The notes under the pieces were generated by a model that saw only the letters and a program-made list of their open reading frames with translations, was not told the DNA's origin and made no database searches. DNA of 64,000 nt from UBA2767 sp965228625 (lineage in GTDB: Bacteria > Pseudomonadota > Alphaproteobacteria > Rhizobiales > Methyloligellaceae). A program made the position numbers and the translations under genes. The stretch is taken from positions 2,108,001-2,172,000 of the forward strand of contig OZ245829.1 of assembly GCA_965228625.1 (NCBI GenBank), read 5' to 3'. Of the stretch, positions 20,175-29,366 are shown in pieces; within the stretch, counting starts at the first letter, position 1; the number at the start of each line of letters is the position of its first letter.

Positions 20175-21656
20175 TTAAAACTGGAAGTAGATGAACGGGG
20201 CGACGCCTTCCGGTGCGACGGCCTGAATCAGGAAGATCCCGACACCGAGCAGAACCCCGAGCCCGAGCGGTCCGACCGGCTGCAACGCCCGCGCGGTCCG
20301 CGTGACCAGGTTGCCGGGGAGGAAGTGCGCGGCGAGGGAAGCGGCGACCAGCGCCACGAGGAAAGGCCGGGTGAGCTGGCCCGCGTCCGACCAGTCACCG
20401 AGGCCCCTGAGATAGGCGATGGCCACCTCCAGGGACTCCGCGCGGAAGAAGATCCACGCCAGACACACGATGTGGAACGTAACCAGCACGCCGAGCGTGC
20501 GGCTGAACCACCAGGATTTCTCCGGTTCCTCATATGCGGCAAGCGTCCCCGACCCGTAACCGCCCGCCGCCACGACCTGTCCGCGCGCGGGCGCTGTCTT
20601 CAGGCTCATCACCAGCCTTTCAACCGCCAGTGACGTGCCGTGGATCAGGCCCCAGAACACGAAGGTCCAGGCGGCGCCATGCCAGATGCCGCCGAGCAGC
20701 ATGGTTAGAAACAGATTCCGCGTCGTGGCGAACGTCCCGCCGCGGCTGCCGCCCAGCGGCTTGTAGAGATAATCCCGAAGCCATTCGGAGAGGGAGATGT
20801 GCCAGCGGTGCCAGAACTCGCGCAGGGACGCCGCCCGGTAGGGCTGGTTGAAGTTCCACCGGAAGCGATATCCCAGCAGCGCGGCGACGCCGATGGCGAT
20901 GTCGGAATAGCCGGAAAAGTCGCAATAGATCTGTATCGCGTAGGCGTAGACGGCGAGCGCCAGATCGGGACCGGCAAACGCCGTCGGATCGAAGAAGACC
21001 TGATCGACGAGTTCGGTCGCGAGATAGTTGGCGATCACCATCTTTTTGAACAGGCCCACGAGAATGAGCAGGATACCAAGGCTGACCAGCCCGCGGTCGA
21101 GCTGAGGTTTCGCCTGAAGCTGCGGCATGAAATCGGCGGCGCGGACGATCGGACCGGCGACAAGCTGGGGAAAGAAGGAGATGTACAGGAACACGTCGAG
21201 CGGCGAGTCGACTGACTTGATCTTGCCGCGATAGACGTCGGTCACATACGAGATGCCCTGAAACGTAAAGAACGAAATCCCGACGGGAAGAATGATCTCC
21301 AGAAACGGCAGATCGCGCTCCAGTCCGGCACGGGTCAAGAGATCGGCGAGCGACTCGAGAAAGAAGCCGTAATATTTGAAGAACCCGAGGATCGTCAGGT
21401 TGAGCACGACAGCGATTCCAAGCAGCAGCTTGCGTTCGCGTGCGCTGCCGCCAAGTCCGAGGAGCCGGCCGGCGGTGTAGTTGATCAGGGAACTGCCGGC
21501 AAGAAGGGCGATAAACCGCCAGTCCCAGTATCCGTAGAACACATAGGAGGCAGCCAGCAGGAACACCTTGCGTCCCTCCGGCCTCTCGCGCAGTTCCCAA
21601 CTGATGCCGAAGACAGCAAGGAAAAACAACGCAAAATCAAGGGTCGGGAAAAGCAT
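20175..21656 (-). CDS. MBOAT-family O-acyltransferase (AlgI/PatA-like)
   Basis: 493-aa polytopic membrane protein that moves acetyl groups across the inner membrane to a periplasmic partner. Family features: LFPTLDFALFF start, AASYVFYGYWDWRF, FFKYYGFF, PVGISFFTFQGISYVTDVYRG, the NFNQPYRAASLREFWHRWHISLSEWLRDYLY block, and the catalytic His in LLGGIWHGAAWTFVFWG. AlgI acetylates alginate and PatA/PacA peptidoglycan. The SGNH proteins encoded just upstream on the same strand could be the periplasmic transferase or esterase. With two lytic transglycosylases nearby, peptidoglycan is the favoured target, but an exopolysaccharide is possible. Confidence 0.9.
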   Translation of the reverse strand: MLFPTLDFALFFLAVFGISWELRERPEGRKVFLLAASYVFYGYWDWRFIALLAGSSLINYTAGRLLGLGGSARERKLLLGIAVVLNLTILGFFKYYGFFLESLADLLTRAGLERDLPFLEIILPVGISFFTFQGISYVTDVYRGKIKSVDSPLDVFLYISFFPQLVAGPIVRAADFMPQLQAKPQLDRGLVSLGILLILVGLFKKMVIANYLATELVDQVFFDPTAFAGPDLALAVYAYAIQIYCDFSGYSDIAIGVAALLGYRFRWNFNQPYRAASLREFWHRWHISLSEWLRDYLYKPLGGSRGGTFATTRNLFLTMLLGGIWHGAAWTFVFWGLIHGTSLAVERLVMSLKTAPARGQVVAAGGYGSGTLAAYEEPEKSWWFSRTLGVLVTFHIVCLAWIFFRAESLEVAIAYLRGLGDWSDAGQLTRPFLVALVAASLAAHFLPGNLVTRTARALQPVGPLGLGVLLGVGIFLIQAVAPEGVAPFIYFQF

Positions 21657-21715
21657 CTCGCAAACTCACACTCGCACTTCCAACTCGCAACACGCGCAGC
21701 ACCGCCGTCTGGAGC

Positions 21716-23191
21716 CTAACGGCTCGCCAGTCGCACGTGGATCTCGTAGGCCCGCATCAACTCGTCGAACAAACTCCGCGCGGAACGTTCCGCCCCGAGC
21801 CCGCGCAGGTGAACCCGGTCACGCGCCGCCAGCGGCGGGTCGGCGTTCGCCCATGCATGAATGCCGCACGCACCGCCCATCACCGTCGACCAGTCCCAGA
21901 ACCGTGCCCCGGATTTTTGCGCAACCCGGCGCAGCGCGGCGCGCACCTCTGCCAGTCGGGGCGGCGGATGCCAGCGGGCAAGCTGAGGGGACTTGCTGCT
22001 CTTCAGCTCCGTGTACCGTCTGCGCTCGTCATCGCCGAGCGCCTTGCAGGGTGCCGTTGCCGCGACCTTCCTGTCCTTGCGCCGAGCGTAGCGGGGAAAG
22101 CGCAGACCGTCCGGCGGCCCCAGGATCAGGACGCCCGCCTGCGGCACGCGAGCCTTGAACCGGCTCACCAGTTCCGCAACACGGTCCTCGTAGGCGGCGA
22201 TGTCGAGATCGTCGTCGAACCCCTCGTTCGTGCCGTAACCGAAGACGATGAGATCCGGTTTCAGCCGTGCGAGGTCTTCCTCGACCAACGCCTCGTTCCA
22301 GCGCCGCGGCGTATCCGCGGTCGCGCCGGGAATGCCGAAATTGACGTAGCGTATGCCCGGCCGGTTCTGTGCAACGGACCAGGACAGGACCGAGACCGGC
22401 CCCTTGTCTTCGGTGGTCACCTCGAGCTTGCGCCCCTTGCTGGCGAACGCGACGCGTTTGATGCCATTGCTTTGACCGCGCGTGGACACCGACTTCTCCT
22501 CGCCGCCGAAGCGCACGGTGACATTGCCACCTGTCGGCCCTAACGCGAATGTCACCTGGGCCCGCTCAAGCGGTCCGTCCCTGGCGGTGAGCGTGAGGCG
22601 CGCGCCTTTCTCCCGTGCCGTAAGCCGCACGCCGCTCAACCCGTAGGGGCCCGCGTCCTTCTTGAAGCTGTTGGCGGCGGTCCATTTGCCGGAACGGGCA
22701 AACTTCACACCCCTTGCCCGATAGTAGGGGAATGGAAATCCGGGCATCATGATGCCGCGCCCGGCGTCTCCGAAGCGCTTCTGAAACAGGTCTCTCAGGG
22801 GTCCCGTGAACCGGTCGGCGGCGATATGGCTGTCGCCGAGGTGAAGTATCGTCACCGGGTCGTTGCGGCTGCCGGTCTTGAGGCCGTTGAGAGCAAGGAA
22901 GAACTTCGAAAGTGGCTCGTTCCGGCCGCGACGTTCAGCATTGTCTTGAGGTGCCTGTGGCCGACGGTCTTCATATTGGCGAGGTGACGCCGCGGCCAGA
23001 CGGTCGCCCTTGAGCGTGCGGTCCACGCGTTCACGCGTCCGCGGATCCGGCTGTGCGGCGCCCGTTTCCTGCCTGGACGCCTCCTCGTCGAAGCAACCGG
23101 CCAGAAACAGTGGCGTGAGCACAACAAGGGTCAATGAGGCAGGGCGACGTCCGCGCGCCTGCGCATCACTCGAACCGGGCTGACACTGCAT
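21716..23191 (-). CDS. SGNH/GDSL-hydrolase lipoprotein of the O-acylation cluster
   Basis: 491 aa. A signal with lipobox (TLVVLTPLFLAGC) predicts lipid anchoring after cleavage. After a disordered linker rich in Arg, Gln and Pro come the SGNH blocks: ILHLGDSHIAADRFTG (nucleophile Ser), NFGIPGATADTPRRW, IVFGYGTNEGFDD (Asn) and a C-terminal D-x-x-H in ARDRVHLRG. This is the Ape1/PatB-like arrangement, with an inserted beta domain (about residues 190-270) as seen in peptidoglycan O-acetyl esterases. The longest frame begins with TTG at 23209; ATG at 23191 is chosen. It lies 59 bases upstream of the MBOAT gene in the same direction. Transferase or esterase cannot be told apart. Confidence 0.82.
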   Translation of the reverse strand: MQCQPGSSDAQARGRRPASLTLVVLTPLFLAGCFDEEASRQETGAAQPDPRTRERVDRTLKGDRLAAASPRQYEDRRPQAPQDNAERRGRNEPLSKFFLALNGLKTGSRNDPVTILHLGDSHIAADRFTGPLRDLFQKRFGDAGRGIMMPGFPFPYYRARGVKFARSGKWTAANSFKKDAGPYGLSGVRLTAREKGARLTLTARDGPLERAQVTFALGPTGGNVTVRFGGEEKSVSTRGQSNGIKRVAFASKGRKLEVTTEDKGPVSVLSWSVAQNRPGIRYVNFGIPGATADTPRRWNEALVEEDLARLKPDLIVFGYGTNEGFDDDLDIAAYEDRVAELVSRFKARVPQAGVLILGPPDGLRFPRYARRKDRKVAATAPCKALGDDERRRYTELKSSKSPQLARWHPPPRLAEVRAALRRVAQKSGARFWDWSTVMGGACGIHAWANADPPLAARDRVHLRGLGAERSARSLFDELMRAYEIHVRLASR

Positions 23192-23246
23192 CTCAAGACT
23201 CGCACGCAATACTGGTTGAGATAGACCGGTCCTTACCTCTCTGTAA

Positions 23247-24581
23247 TCAGCTCCCTGGCCATGTGAAGTCGTCCGCGCGCCCTTCTTTTGGCTTCAGCTC
23301 TTCGCCTTTTATCAGCACGCGGTAGTAGGGCCGCTGCGACAGCGGCAGCCGCCGCAGGGCTTCAGCGAGATTGGTGTCGCTGATCGGTGAAATCGACGCG
23401 AGCGCCGTCACGCCCTCGTTGGTCTCCAGCGCAATCAACTCGCTTTGCGGCGTGTAGCGGGCGCTGACGGCTGCCAGCGCTGCTTGCGAAATTTTCGGAC
23501 GCGGCAGGTCGATGCCTTCGATGGCCCCATCCGCCGACGGAAGCGCCACGACGTTTTCCTGTCCCGGATTCCGCTTGACCTTGGTGACGCGCTTGGCCTT
23601 CGCGGCTTTCCGTGCCGCGGCCTGCGGCGTTACGCGGCCCACCGGCTTTTTCGGCTTGGCCGCCTGCGGCTTGAGACGCGCCTGGCGCTGCGCGGCGGGC
23701 ACACGCTGCCGGCGAATGGCCCGTGCCTGCTCTTCCTCGTTTCCGGCGAGCGGGATGTCGCGCTCCGAGCGCGCCTGGCGCATGTCGCGCCTGATCTCAC
23801 GCTCGACGAAGTGCGCCAGCTTGCGGTAGCCGCGAACGGTGAAGTGAACGCCGTCGCCGGCGCGCAACCGTCGGACCTGGCCCGACAGGTCCGGCCCGAA
23901 GGCGCTGTAACGGCCGAACTGGTCGGCAAAGCCGTTCCAGGTGTCCACGAACTTCACGCCGTTGATGAAGGCGCGCTCGCGGAATATCTCGTTCATCACC
24001 TGCATGTGGTTGTTGTGTTTGGCCGACCGCATGATCGGCAGGCCGACCCAGTAGACCGCGGCCTTCGAGCCCTTCAGGCTCTTGATGAACTGATCGATGC
24101 GTTGCGTATAGATCTCACGCCATTCCGGCGTCCCGATCTTGTGCCACTGCCGCTTCTTCTTGTCCTTGCTTTTCACCCGGATCGGCTGCACGTCGTTGGC
24201 GCCGACCATGACGACCGCAATATGCACTTTCTCCGCGGCCAGGATGCGCGTCAGGCGCTTGTTCCAGTCGAAGTAATCCGTGCGCACGAAACCGGTCGAC
24301 ACGCGCGACTTCTTCACAACATCGATGTTGCCCTCCGGATTGAAGGCCCGGTAGAGCCCCTGCCACAGGCCGTCACCGAGCGAGTCGCCGAATATGTAAA
24401 CCCGGTAGCGGTTCTGCTCGGGGAACGGTGTGATGTAGCTGTTGGAAAGGTGGCTCAGGCCCTGCGCCAGAGAGGTCGTCGCCGGCGTTGCGATCGCGAG
24501 CATCGCCAGGGCGAGCGCAAGCGCCGCGCAGCGGACGTAACCGAGCACGGCCCGAGATCGGAAAAACGCAGAACCTGACAT
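23247..24581 (-). CDS. DUF459-type SGNH-hydrolase-like exported protein
   Basis: 444 aa with a signal peptide (CAALALALAMLAIATPATTSLAQ). The SGNH fold follows: VYIFGDSLGDGLWQGLYRAF (block I Ser), an internal VVMVGANDVQPI block with Asn, and DGVHFTVRGYRKLAHF with Asp and His. A long Ala/Lys/Arg/Gln-rich segment (about residues 285-380) and a small C-terminal region complete it. ATG 24581 has GGAGAAG at good spacing; the longer frame from 24731 adds an unlikely leader. It is the first of four same-strand envelope genes. Its substrate is unknown; cell-wall or polysaccharide O-acetylation is suggested by its neighbours. Confidence 0.8.
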   Translation of the reverse strand: MSGSAFFRSRAVLGYVRCAALALALAMLAIATPATTSLAQGLSHLSNSYITPFPEQNRYRVYIFGDSLGDGLWQGLYRAFNPEGNIDVVKKSRVSTGFVRTDYFDWNKRLTRILAAEKVHIAVVMVGANDVQPIRVKSKDKKKRQWHKIGTPEWREIYTQRIDQFIKSLKGSKAAVYWVGLPIMRSAKHNNHMQVMNEIFRERAFINGVKFVDTWNGFADQFGRYSAFGPDLSGQVRRLRAGDGVHFTVRGYRKLAHFVEREIRRDMRQARSERDIPLAGNEEEQARAIRRQRVPAAQRQARLKPQAAKPKKPVGRVTPQAAARKAAKAKRVTKVKRNPGQENVVALPSADGAIEGIDLPRPKISQAALAAVSARYTPQSELIALETNEGVTALASISPISDTNLAEALRRLPLSQRPYYRVLIKGEELKPKEGRADDFTWPGS

Positions 24582-24666
24582 TTCTTCTCCGGCCTCCGGC
24601 AGGCCAACCGTGGCGTCACGGCTTGGATATCGTGTTACGGAAACGCGGCGCCCCCGCCAGCGCATA

Positions 24667-24685
24667 TGGTCACCAATTGGTGACG
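24667..24685. promoter_or_regulatory. Paired TGGTNACCA-type palindromes upstream of the DUF459 SGNH gene
   Basis: TGGTCACCA (24667-24675) is followed one base later by TTGGTGACG, together making the perfect 16-bp palindrome GTCACCAATTGGTGAC (24669-24684), 86 bases before the SGNH start. The same 9-bp motif recurs at 26067 and twice at 30457-30476. Probable binding site of an unidentified regulator. Confidence 0.5.
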
Positions 24686-24803
24686 CAAATTGCTTTCCAA
24701 ACCGTGAATGCGTGTGCCGTTGTGGCAACATGATATGGCGCTATATGGCGTTCTCATGGCGCGGCGCGCGCGCCGCGACTCGGGTCAGTCGCAGATTGCA
24801 ACG

Positions 24804-26057
24804 CTAGCCGCCGCTCTGCAAGTGCCGCAGGACGACAACGCTCGGATATCCGTCGACCGCCATGCCGTTGGCGCGCTGATAGGCACGCACCGCGGCGCGG
24901 GTCTGCGAGCCGAGAATGCCGTCCGCCTCCCCGCGCATGAAACCGCGCGCCACGAGCAGTCTCTGAAGCTGAAAACGCTCAGACCGGGCCAGGGGGAGAT
25001 AGTCCACCGGCCAGGGCCGCGAGAACCCGCCCATCGACGGATCACGGATGCGGTCCGCCAGATGTCCGACCGCGAGGGCATAGGAGATGGCGTTGTTGTA
25101 GCGCAGGATCGAGCGGAAATTGTTGATCACCGCGAAAGCCGGTCCCTTTGACCCGGACGGAAGGATGATCGACGCAGGGTCATCGGGCCGGGGAAAGCTC
25201 TTGCCTTTGGCCCGCTGCACACCGAGCCTGCCCCATTGCGCAAGCGTCTTGACCGTCTTGCGTCCGGTGAGCGCGTAGTCGAAGTCTCCCGGCAGGTAGA
25301 CCTCATAGCCCCACGTCTCGCCAGGACGCCACTTCGAAACCCTCAGATAGTTCGCGGTCGACCCCAGCGCGTCGGCGCGGGATTCCCAGATGTTGCGGCG
25401 CCCGTCACCGTCGAAATCAACGGCATGGGCGTTGTAGGTGGTCGGGATAAACTGGGTATGGCCCATGGCGCCTGCCCAGGAGCCGGTCATCTTGGCCGGA
25501 GCAATGTCGCCGCGTTCGAGAATCTGCAGCGCCGCGAGAAGCTGCGAACGGCCGAATTTCCTGCGTGAGCCCTGATAGGCGAGCGTTGAAAGCGAACGGA
25601 TGACGCGCTTTTTGCCCTTGAACTGCCCGTAGCTGGACTCCATGCCCCAGATCGCCACGACGACATGGCGGTCGACACCGTACCGCGCTTCAATGTCGGC
25701 CAGCAGCGCCCCGTGTTTGCGCAACATCTCGCGCCCGTTCTCGATACGCTTCCGGGAAACGGCTGATTCCAGATACTTCCAGACCGGTCTCGAAAACTCG
25801 GGCTGATGTTCGGCCTTCCGGATGACCTCGGGGTCGGGCGCCACGCCCTTGAACGCACGCTGGAACGTCGATTGTGAAACGCCCTTCTTGCGTGCCTCCG
25901 GCCACAGGGACTGCACCCATCGCTGGAATTCCGCGTCCTGCGCGAGTGCCGGTCCGCCGCCATGAGAAGGCAGAAAGACGAGAAGAGATATGATGAATAT
26001 GATGGCCCGCATTGCAATCCCGCATCGCATGAAGTTTCGCCGAATCATCTCATTCAT
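24804..26057 (-). CDS. MltB-type lytic murein transglycosylase with peptidoglycan-binding domain
   Basis: 417 aa. After a signal segment (AIIFIISLLVFLPSHGGGPALAQ) comes the SLT_2 domain with catalytic Glu140 in VVVAIWGMESSYG, the MTGSWAGAMGHTQFIPTTYNAHAVDFDGDGRR signature, and the WGYEVYLP and NNFRSILRYNNAISYALAVGHLADR blocks. The last 60 or so residues are a PG_binding_1 domain (RLLVARGFMRGEADGILGSQTRAAVRAYQR). It cleaves the MurNAc-GlcNAc bond to the 1,6-anhydro product in the periplasm. Several in-frame ATGs (26057, 26048, 26030, 26012) precede the hydrophobic core, so the start is uncertain. Confidence 0.91.
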   Translation of the reverse strand: MNEMIRRNFMRCGIAMRAIIFIISLLVFLPSHGGGPALAQDAEFQRWVQSLWPEARKKGVSQSTFQRAFKGVAPDPEVIRKAEHQPEFSRPVWKYLESAVSRKRIENGREMLRKHGALLADIEARYGVDRHVVVAIWGMESSYGQFKGKKRVIRSLSTLAYQGSRRKFGRSQLLAALQILERGDIAPAKMTGSWAGAMGHTQFIPTTYNAHAVDFDGDGRRNIWESRADALGSTANYLRVSKWRPGETWGYEVYLPGDFDYALTGRKTVKTLAQWGRLGVQRAKGKSFPRPDDPASIILPSGSKGPAFAVINNFRSILRYNNAISYALAVGHLADRIRDPSMGGFSRPWPVDYLPLARSERFQLQRLLVARGFMRGEADGILGSQTRAAVRAYQRANGMAVDGYPSVVVLRHLQSGG

Positions 26058-26066
26058 CTCATAACG

Positions 26067-26075
26067 TGGTTACCA
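26067..26075. promoter_or_regulatory. TGGTTACCA palindrome between mltB-like and FAD-oxidoreductase genes
   Basis: One copy of the 9-bp palindrome TGGTNACCA, 10 bases before the transglycosylase start and about 35 before the divergent FAD oxidoreductase start. The gap is only about 50 bases, so a protein bound here would touch both promoters. Confidence 0.4.
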
Positions 26076-26108
26076 GTCCATTTCTGGGCAGACCGGATGG
26101 AGTTCAAA

Positions 26109-27455
26109 ATGGCGTCCCGAGAACAAACTTCAATTGTGATCTGTGGCGCGGGGATCGCCGGTCTCGCGACCGCCTACTGGCTCGCGGTGTTGCACAGGCA
26201 GACAGACATCCTCATCGTCGATCCCCTCGCGCCGATGAGCCTGACGAGCGCCGCATCCGGCGAGAACTACCGCAACTGGTGGCCGCAAGCCGAACTCGCC
26301 GGGTTCGCCGACCGCAGCATCGCGCTGATGCACGAACTTGCAGGGACCGGCGACGCGCGTTTCCGGATCTCGGAAACCGGCTATGCCTATGTGACACGAA
26401 GGCCGGACACCGATGCGCTGATCGCCGAGATCGAGCAGGTTTACGGTCACGGGAAGGCAGGCGAAATCCGGGTTCACGATCACGGCGGCCCGATATCGGA
26501 GGCCGAGAACGGCGCCGACATTCTTCTTAGCCGGGAGACGATCCGGGCGCGCTTCCCCCATTTGAGCCCGGACATCCGGGCCGCGACCCTGGTGCGCCGC
26601 GCCGGTGATATCGACTCACAGCAGATGGGCCTGTTCATGCTCAGCGAGGCCCGTGCGCGCGGTGTTCACGTCGCCCCGTTCGAGATTGAAAGCGTCGTCA
26701 GAAACGGGGACCGGTTCGAGATCGCCGCATCGTCGGCCACGGATGCGAAGCTGATCGAGGCGGACATTTTCATCAACGCGGCGGGCCCGTTCGCCCGGAA
26801 AGTGGGCCAGATGCTGGGTACCGACCTGCCGATCGACTGTGTTTTCCAGCAGAAGGTCGCCTTTGAGGACGTGCACGGCGTGGTTCCGCGCGATGCGCCT
26901 TTCACCATCGACCAGGACGCCGGTCCGCTCGACTGGCCCGACGATGTGCGTGCACTGCTCCGCGAGGATCCGGAAACCGCGGCACTTGCGGACGAGCAAC
27001 CGGGCGGCGTCCATGTGCGTCCGGACGGCGGCAAGACGAGCCGCTGGGTCAAGCTCGGCTGGGCGACGAACAAGACACCGGAAACGCCGGTCCTGCATCC
27101 CTCGGGAACCGACACCTTTCCGGAGATCGTCATGCGCGGCGCGGCGCGCCTGGTTCCCGGCCTCGCGGCCTATTGTGAGGATCTCCCCCGCAACCTCTCG
27201 CACTACGGCGGCTATTACACCCGCACGCCCGGGAATTTGCCGCTGATCGGGCCGATGGGACCGCCCGGCGCGTTCATGATCGCGGGGCTGTCGGGCTACG
27301 GGACGATGATGGCCTGCGCCGCGGCGGAGCTGTGCGCCGCATGGGTGACGGAATCAGACCTTCCGCCCCGCGCGCGCCAGTTTTCGTTGCAGCGCTACGC
27401 CGACGAAACCGCCGTCGCCGGACTTGCCGAGGCAGGCGCCGACGGCGAGCTGTGA
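26109..27455 (+). CDS. FAD-dependent oxidoreductase (DAO family)
   Basis: 448-aa flavoprotein with the N-terminal dinucleotide motif IVICGAGIAGLATAYWLA and a glycine-oxidase/sarcosine-oxidase-like plan: SGENYRNWWPQAE early, INAAGPFARKVGQML in the middle, and the C-terminal YYTRTPGNLPLIGPMGPPGAFMIAGLSGYG that closes the FAD site. Substrates in the family are secondary or D-amino acids; none can be assigned. The GGAG inside the upstream ATGGAGTTCAAA is ideally spaced for ATG 26109, which is preferred over ATG 26097 and the longer frame from 25962. Confidence 0.85.
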   Translation: MASREQTSIVICGAGIAGLATAYWLAVLHRQTDILIVDPLAPMSLTSAASGENYRNWWPQAELAGFADRSIALMHELAGTGDARFRISETGYAYVTRRPDTDALIAEIEQVYGHGKAGEIRVHDHGGPISEAENGADILLSRETIRARFPHLSPDIRAATLVRRAGDIDSQQMGLFMLSEARARGVHVAPFEIESVVRNGDRFEIAASSATDAKLIEADIFINAAGPFARKVGQMLGTDLPIDCVFQQKVAFEDVHGVVPRDAPFTIDQDAGPLDWPDDVRALLREDPETAALADEQPGGVHVRPDGGKTSRWVKLGWATNKTPETPVLHPSGTDTFPEIVMRGAARLVPGLAAYCEDLPRNLSHYGGYYTRTPGNLPLIGPMGPPGAFMIAGLSGYGTMMACAAAELCAAWVTESDLPPRARQFSLQRYADETAVAGLAEAGADGEL

Positions 27456-27466
27456 CATGAGTCGGC

Positions 27467-27880
27467 TCACCTGTTGTGCCGGCACACGAAATTGACCTTG
27501 GACAATTTTGACGGATCGCTCCCCACCTGGCCGCGTTCGGTCTCCGGCTTGCCGTCCACCTCGCGCAGCTCGACGTAGAAAGGCTGATCCGGTCCGGACT
27601 TGCCGTCGGGTAGGCTTTTTGAGACGAAGCCGCACACGTGAATGCCGGGTTTGCCGGGCAACCGTGTCGCCGTCACGGCGCTGAGACCAGCCGTCTGGCT
27701 CTCAACCATCTGTTTGACGCCGTTCTCGACAAGCTGGGATTGCGCGGGCGTGAGCGCGACGCGCTGGACGCCCGCTTCTGCCCCGGGCGCAGGCCGATTG
27801 CCGCCGGCACAGGCGGCAAGCGAAAGCGTAGCCGCAATCGCCGCTGCCAGTCGGAGGGCTTTCGGGAATCGCGCGGACAT
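27467..27880 (-). CDS. Small hypothetical lipoprotein
   Basis: 137 aa, unrecognised. The signal peptide ends in a lipobox (AAAIAATLSLAACAGG), predicting a lipid-anchored envelope protein. The mature part has two cysteines (HVCGF and NFVCRHNR, the C-terminus) that could form a disulfide. It converges on the FAD-oxidoreductase gene with an 11-base gap and lies 33 bases downstream of the second transglycosylase on the same strand, so the two may be co-transcribed. Confidence 0.72.
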   Translation of the reverse strand: MSARFPKALRLAAAIAATLSLAACAGGNRPAPGAEAGVQRVALTPAQSQLVENGVKQMVESQTAGLSAVTATRLPGKPGIHVCGFVSKSLPDGKSGPDQPFYVELREVDGKPETERGQVGSDPSKLSKVNFVCRHNR

Positions 27881-27913
27881 CTCTCTGCCCCCTGGGATTG
27901 CAGTACGTCTGGG

Positions 27914-29224
27914 CTATCCGGAGGTGCTTTCCGGCGGAAGCGGGTCAGTGAGCTTGAGCAGCGAGCGCGGCGGATAGCAGGTGACCTTGTGGCCGAGTTG
28001 TTTCTGCCATTTGCCGACCGCTGAGCGCGTGCGGGAACCGATCAGCCCGTCGATCTTCCCGACGTCGAAATCGTTCTTCGCCAGAGTCGTTTGCAACCGC
28101 TTCATCTCGTTCCGGCTGAAACTCTGAACACGCGACCATCCGCCTTCGAAGCTGCCGGAGAACAGGATCCGGTCCGCCACATGCCCCACGTAAAGCGCAT
28201 AAAGGTCGGCCTTGTTGTAGGACCGGAACACCTCGAAATTCTCGAGCACGAGAAAGGCCGGTCCAAGCGTCCCGGCGGGCGCCACGAGATGGGTCTTTTC
28301 CTTGAGCCGCTCGCCCAGGAACTGCCGATCGAACGTGCGCGTGACGCCGAGATCGACCCACTCCTGGATTGTCCGCGCATTGGCGATGCCCTCAAGTGTG
28401 CAGTCGAAGTCCTTGGGCAGACGCACCTCGTAACCCCAGGTCTTTCCTGTCTGCCAGCCCTTCTGGGCAAGGAAATTTGCGGTCGACGCCAGTGCATCCG
28501 GGATCGTGCCCCAGATATCGCGCCGCCCGTCCCCATTGAAATCCACTGCGTAATCACGGAAATGGCTCGGCAGGAACTGTGTATGGCCCATGGCGCCGGC
28601 CCAGGAGCTGCGCATTCGCTCCGGCGTGACGTGACCTTCCTCGAGAATGGCCAGCGCGATGAGCAACTCCTCGCGGAACATCTCCGTACGCCGCCCCATG
28701 AAGGCCTGCGTCGCGAGGGCCCGAACCGCATAGTGCGGAATCTTCGCCCTTCCGAATGCGGTTTCGCGTCCCCAGATCGCCAGCACCACATGGCCTTCGA
28801 CACCGTACTTCTCTTCGATCGCGGAAAGGGTGTCCTTCCACTTGGCAAGTTTGGTGCGGCCGTTCTTTGTGACCCAGTTCAGGCCTTTTGCCGGAAAGTA
28901 ACGGGCAGGCCTGTCGAATTCAGCCTGCTGCTTTTGACGTTTGGAGACCTCGGCTTTCGGGCGTTGCGGCTGACCCTCACCGAGATCCAGCGGGATCAGG
29001 TCGGGCAGCTTCCAGTCCAGGGTCACGCCCTTCATCGCCCGGTCGAAGGTCTCGCCGGAAACCCCTCTGGTGATCGCCTCAGCACGCAATTCACCGACCC
29101 AGACGTCAAAGCGCTTTTCGACAGCGGCCCGGTACGCCGGCGATCCCTGTGCCGGCATCATGGGCAGTAGTACAAGACACGCGAGCGTACATGCCGCCAA
29201 GAATGTAACCCGTACCGGCCTCAT
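27914..29224 (-). CDS. Second MltB-type lytic murein transglycosylase
   Basis: 436 aa. Signal peptide MRPVRVTFLAACTLACLVLLPMMPAQG, then the SLT_2 domain with catalytic Glu154 in VVLAIWGRETAFG, RSSWAGAMGHTQFLPSHFRDYAVDFNGDGRRDIWG, and a C-terminal PG_binding_1 domain (LAKNDFDVGKIDGLIGSRTRSAVGKWQ). It differs from the other transglycosylase by an insertion of about 50 residues rich in Pro, Lys and Gln between the N-terminal helix and the catalytic core. ATG 29224 gives a normal signal peptide; a longer frame begins at 29272. Its paralogue lies less than 2 kb away on the same strand. Confidence 0.9.
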   Translation of the reverse strand: MRPVRVTFLAACTLACLVLLPMMPAQGSPAYRAAVEKRFDVWVGELRAEAITRGVSGETFDRAMKGVTLDWKLPDLIPLDLGEGQPQRPKAEVSKRQKQQAEFDRPARYFPAKGLNWVTKNGRTKLAKWKDTLSAIEEKYGVEGHVVLAIWGRETAFGRAKIPHYAVRALATQAFMGRRTEMFREELLIALAILEEGHVTPERMRSSWAGAMGHTQFLPSHFRDYAVDFNGDGRRDIWGTIPDALASTANFLAQKGWQTGKTWGYEVRLPKDFDCTLEGIANARTIQEWVDLGVTRTFDRQFLGERLKEKTHLVAPAGTLGPAFLVLENFEVFRSYNKADLYALYVGHVADRILFSGSFEGGWSRVQSFSRNEMKRLQTTLAKNDFDVGKIDGLIGSRTRSAVGKWQKQLGHKVTCYPPRSLLKLTDPLPPESTSG

Positions 29225-29366
29225 GGTTTTTTCAAGACGAGGTGCCGCGAAGCGGACCGCCCTTCCTCCCACGCTGTTGTTGGAGGAGAAAAGTATCGAG
29301 GCGGCGGTTTATTTCAACCCTTGATCGGATTGCCTGTGTGAAATTTCCGCAAGGCTTTGCGGAACC

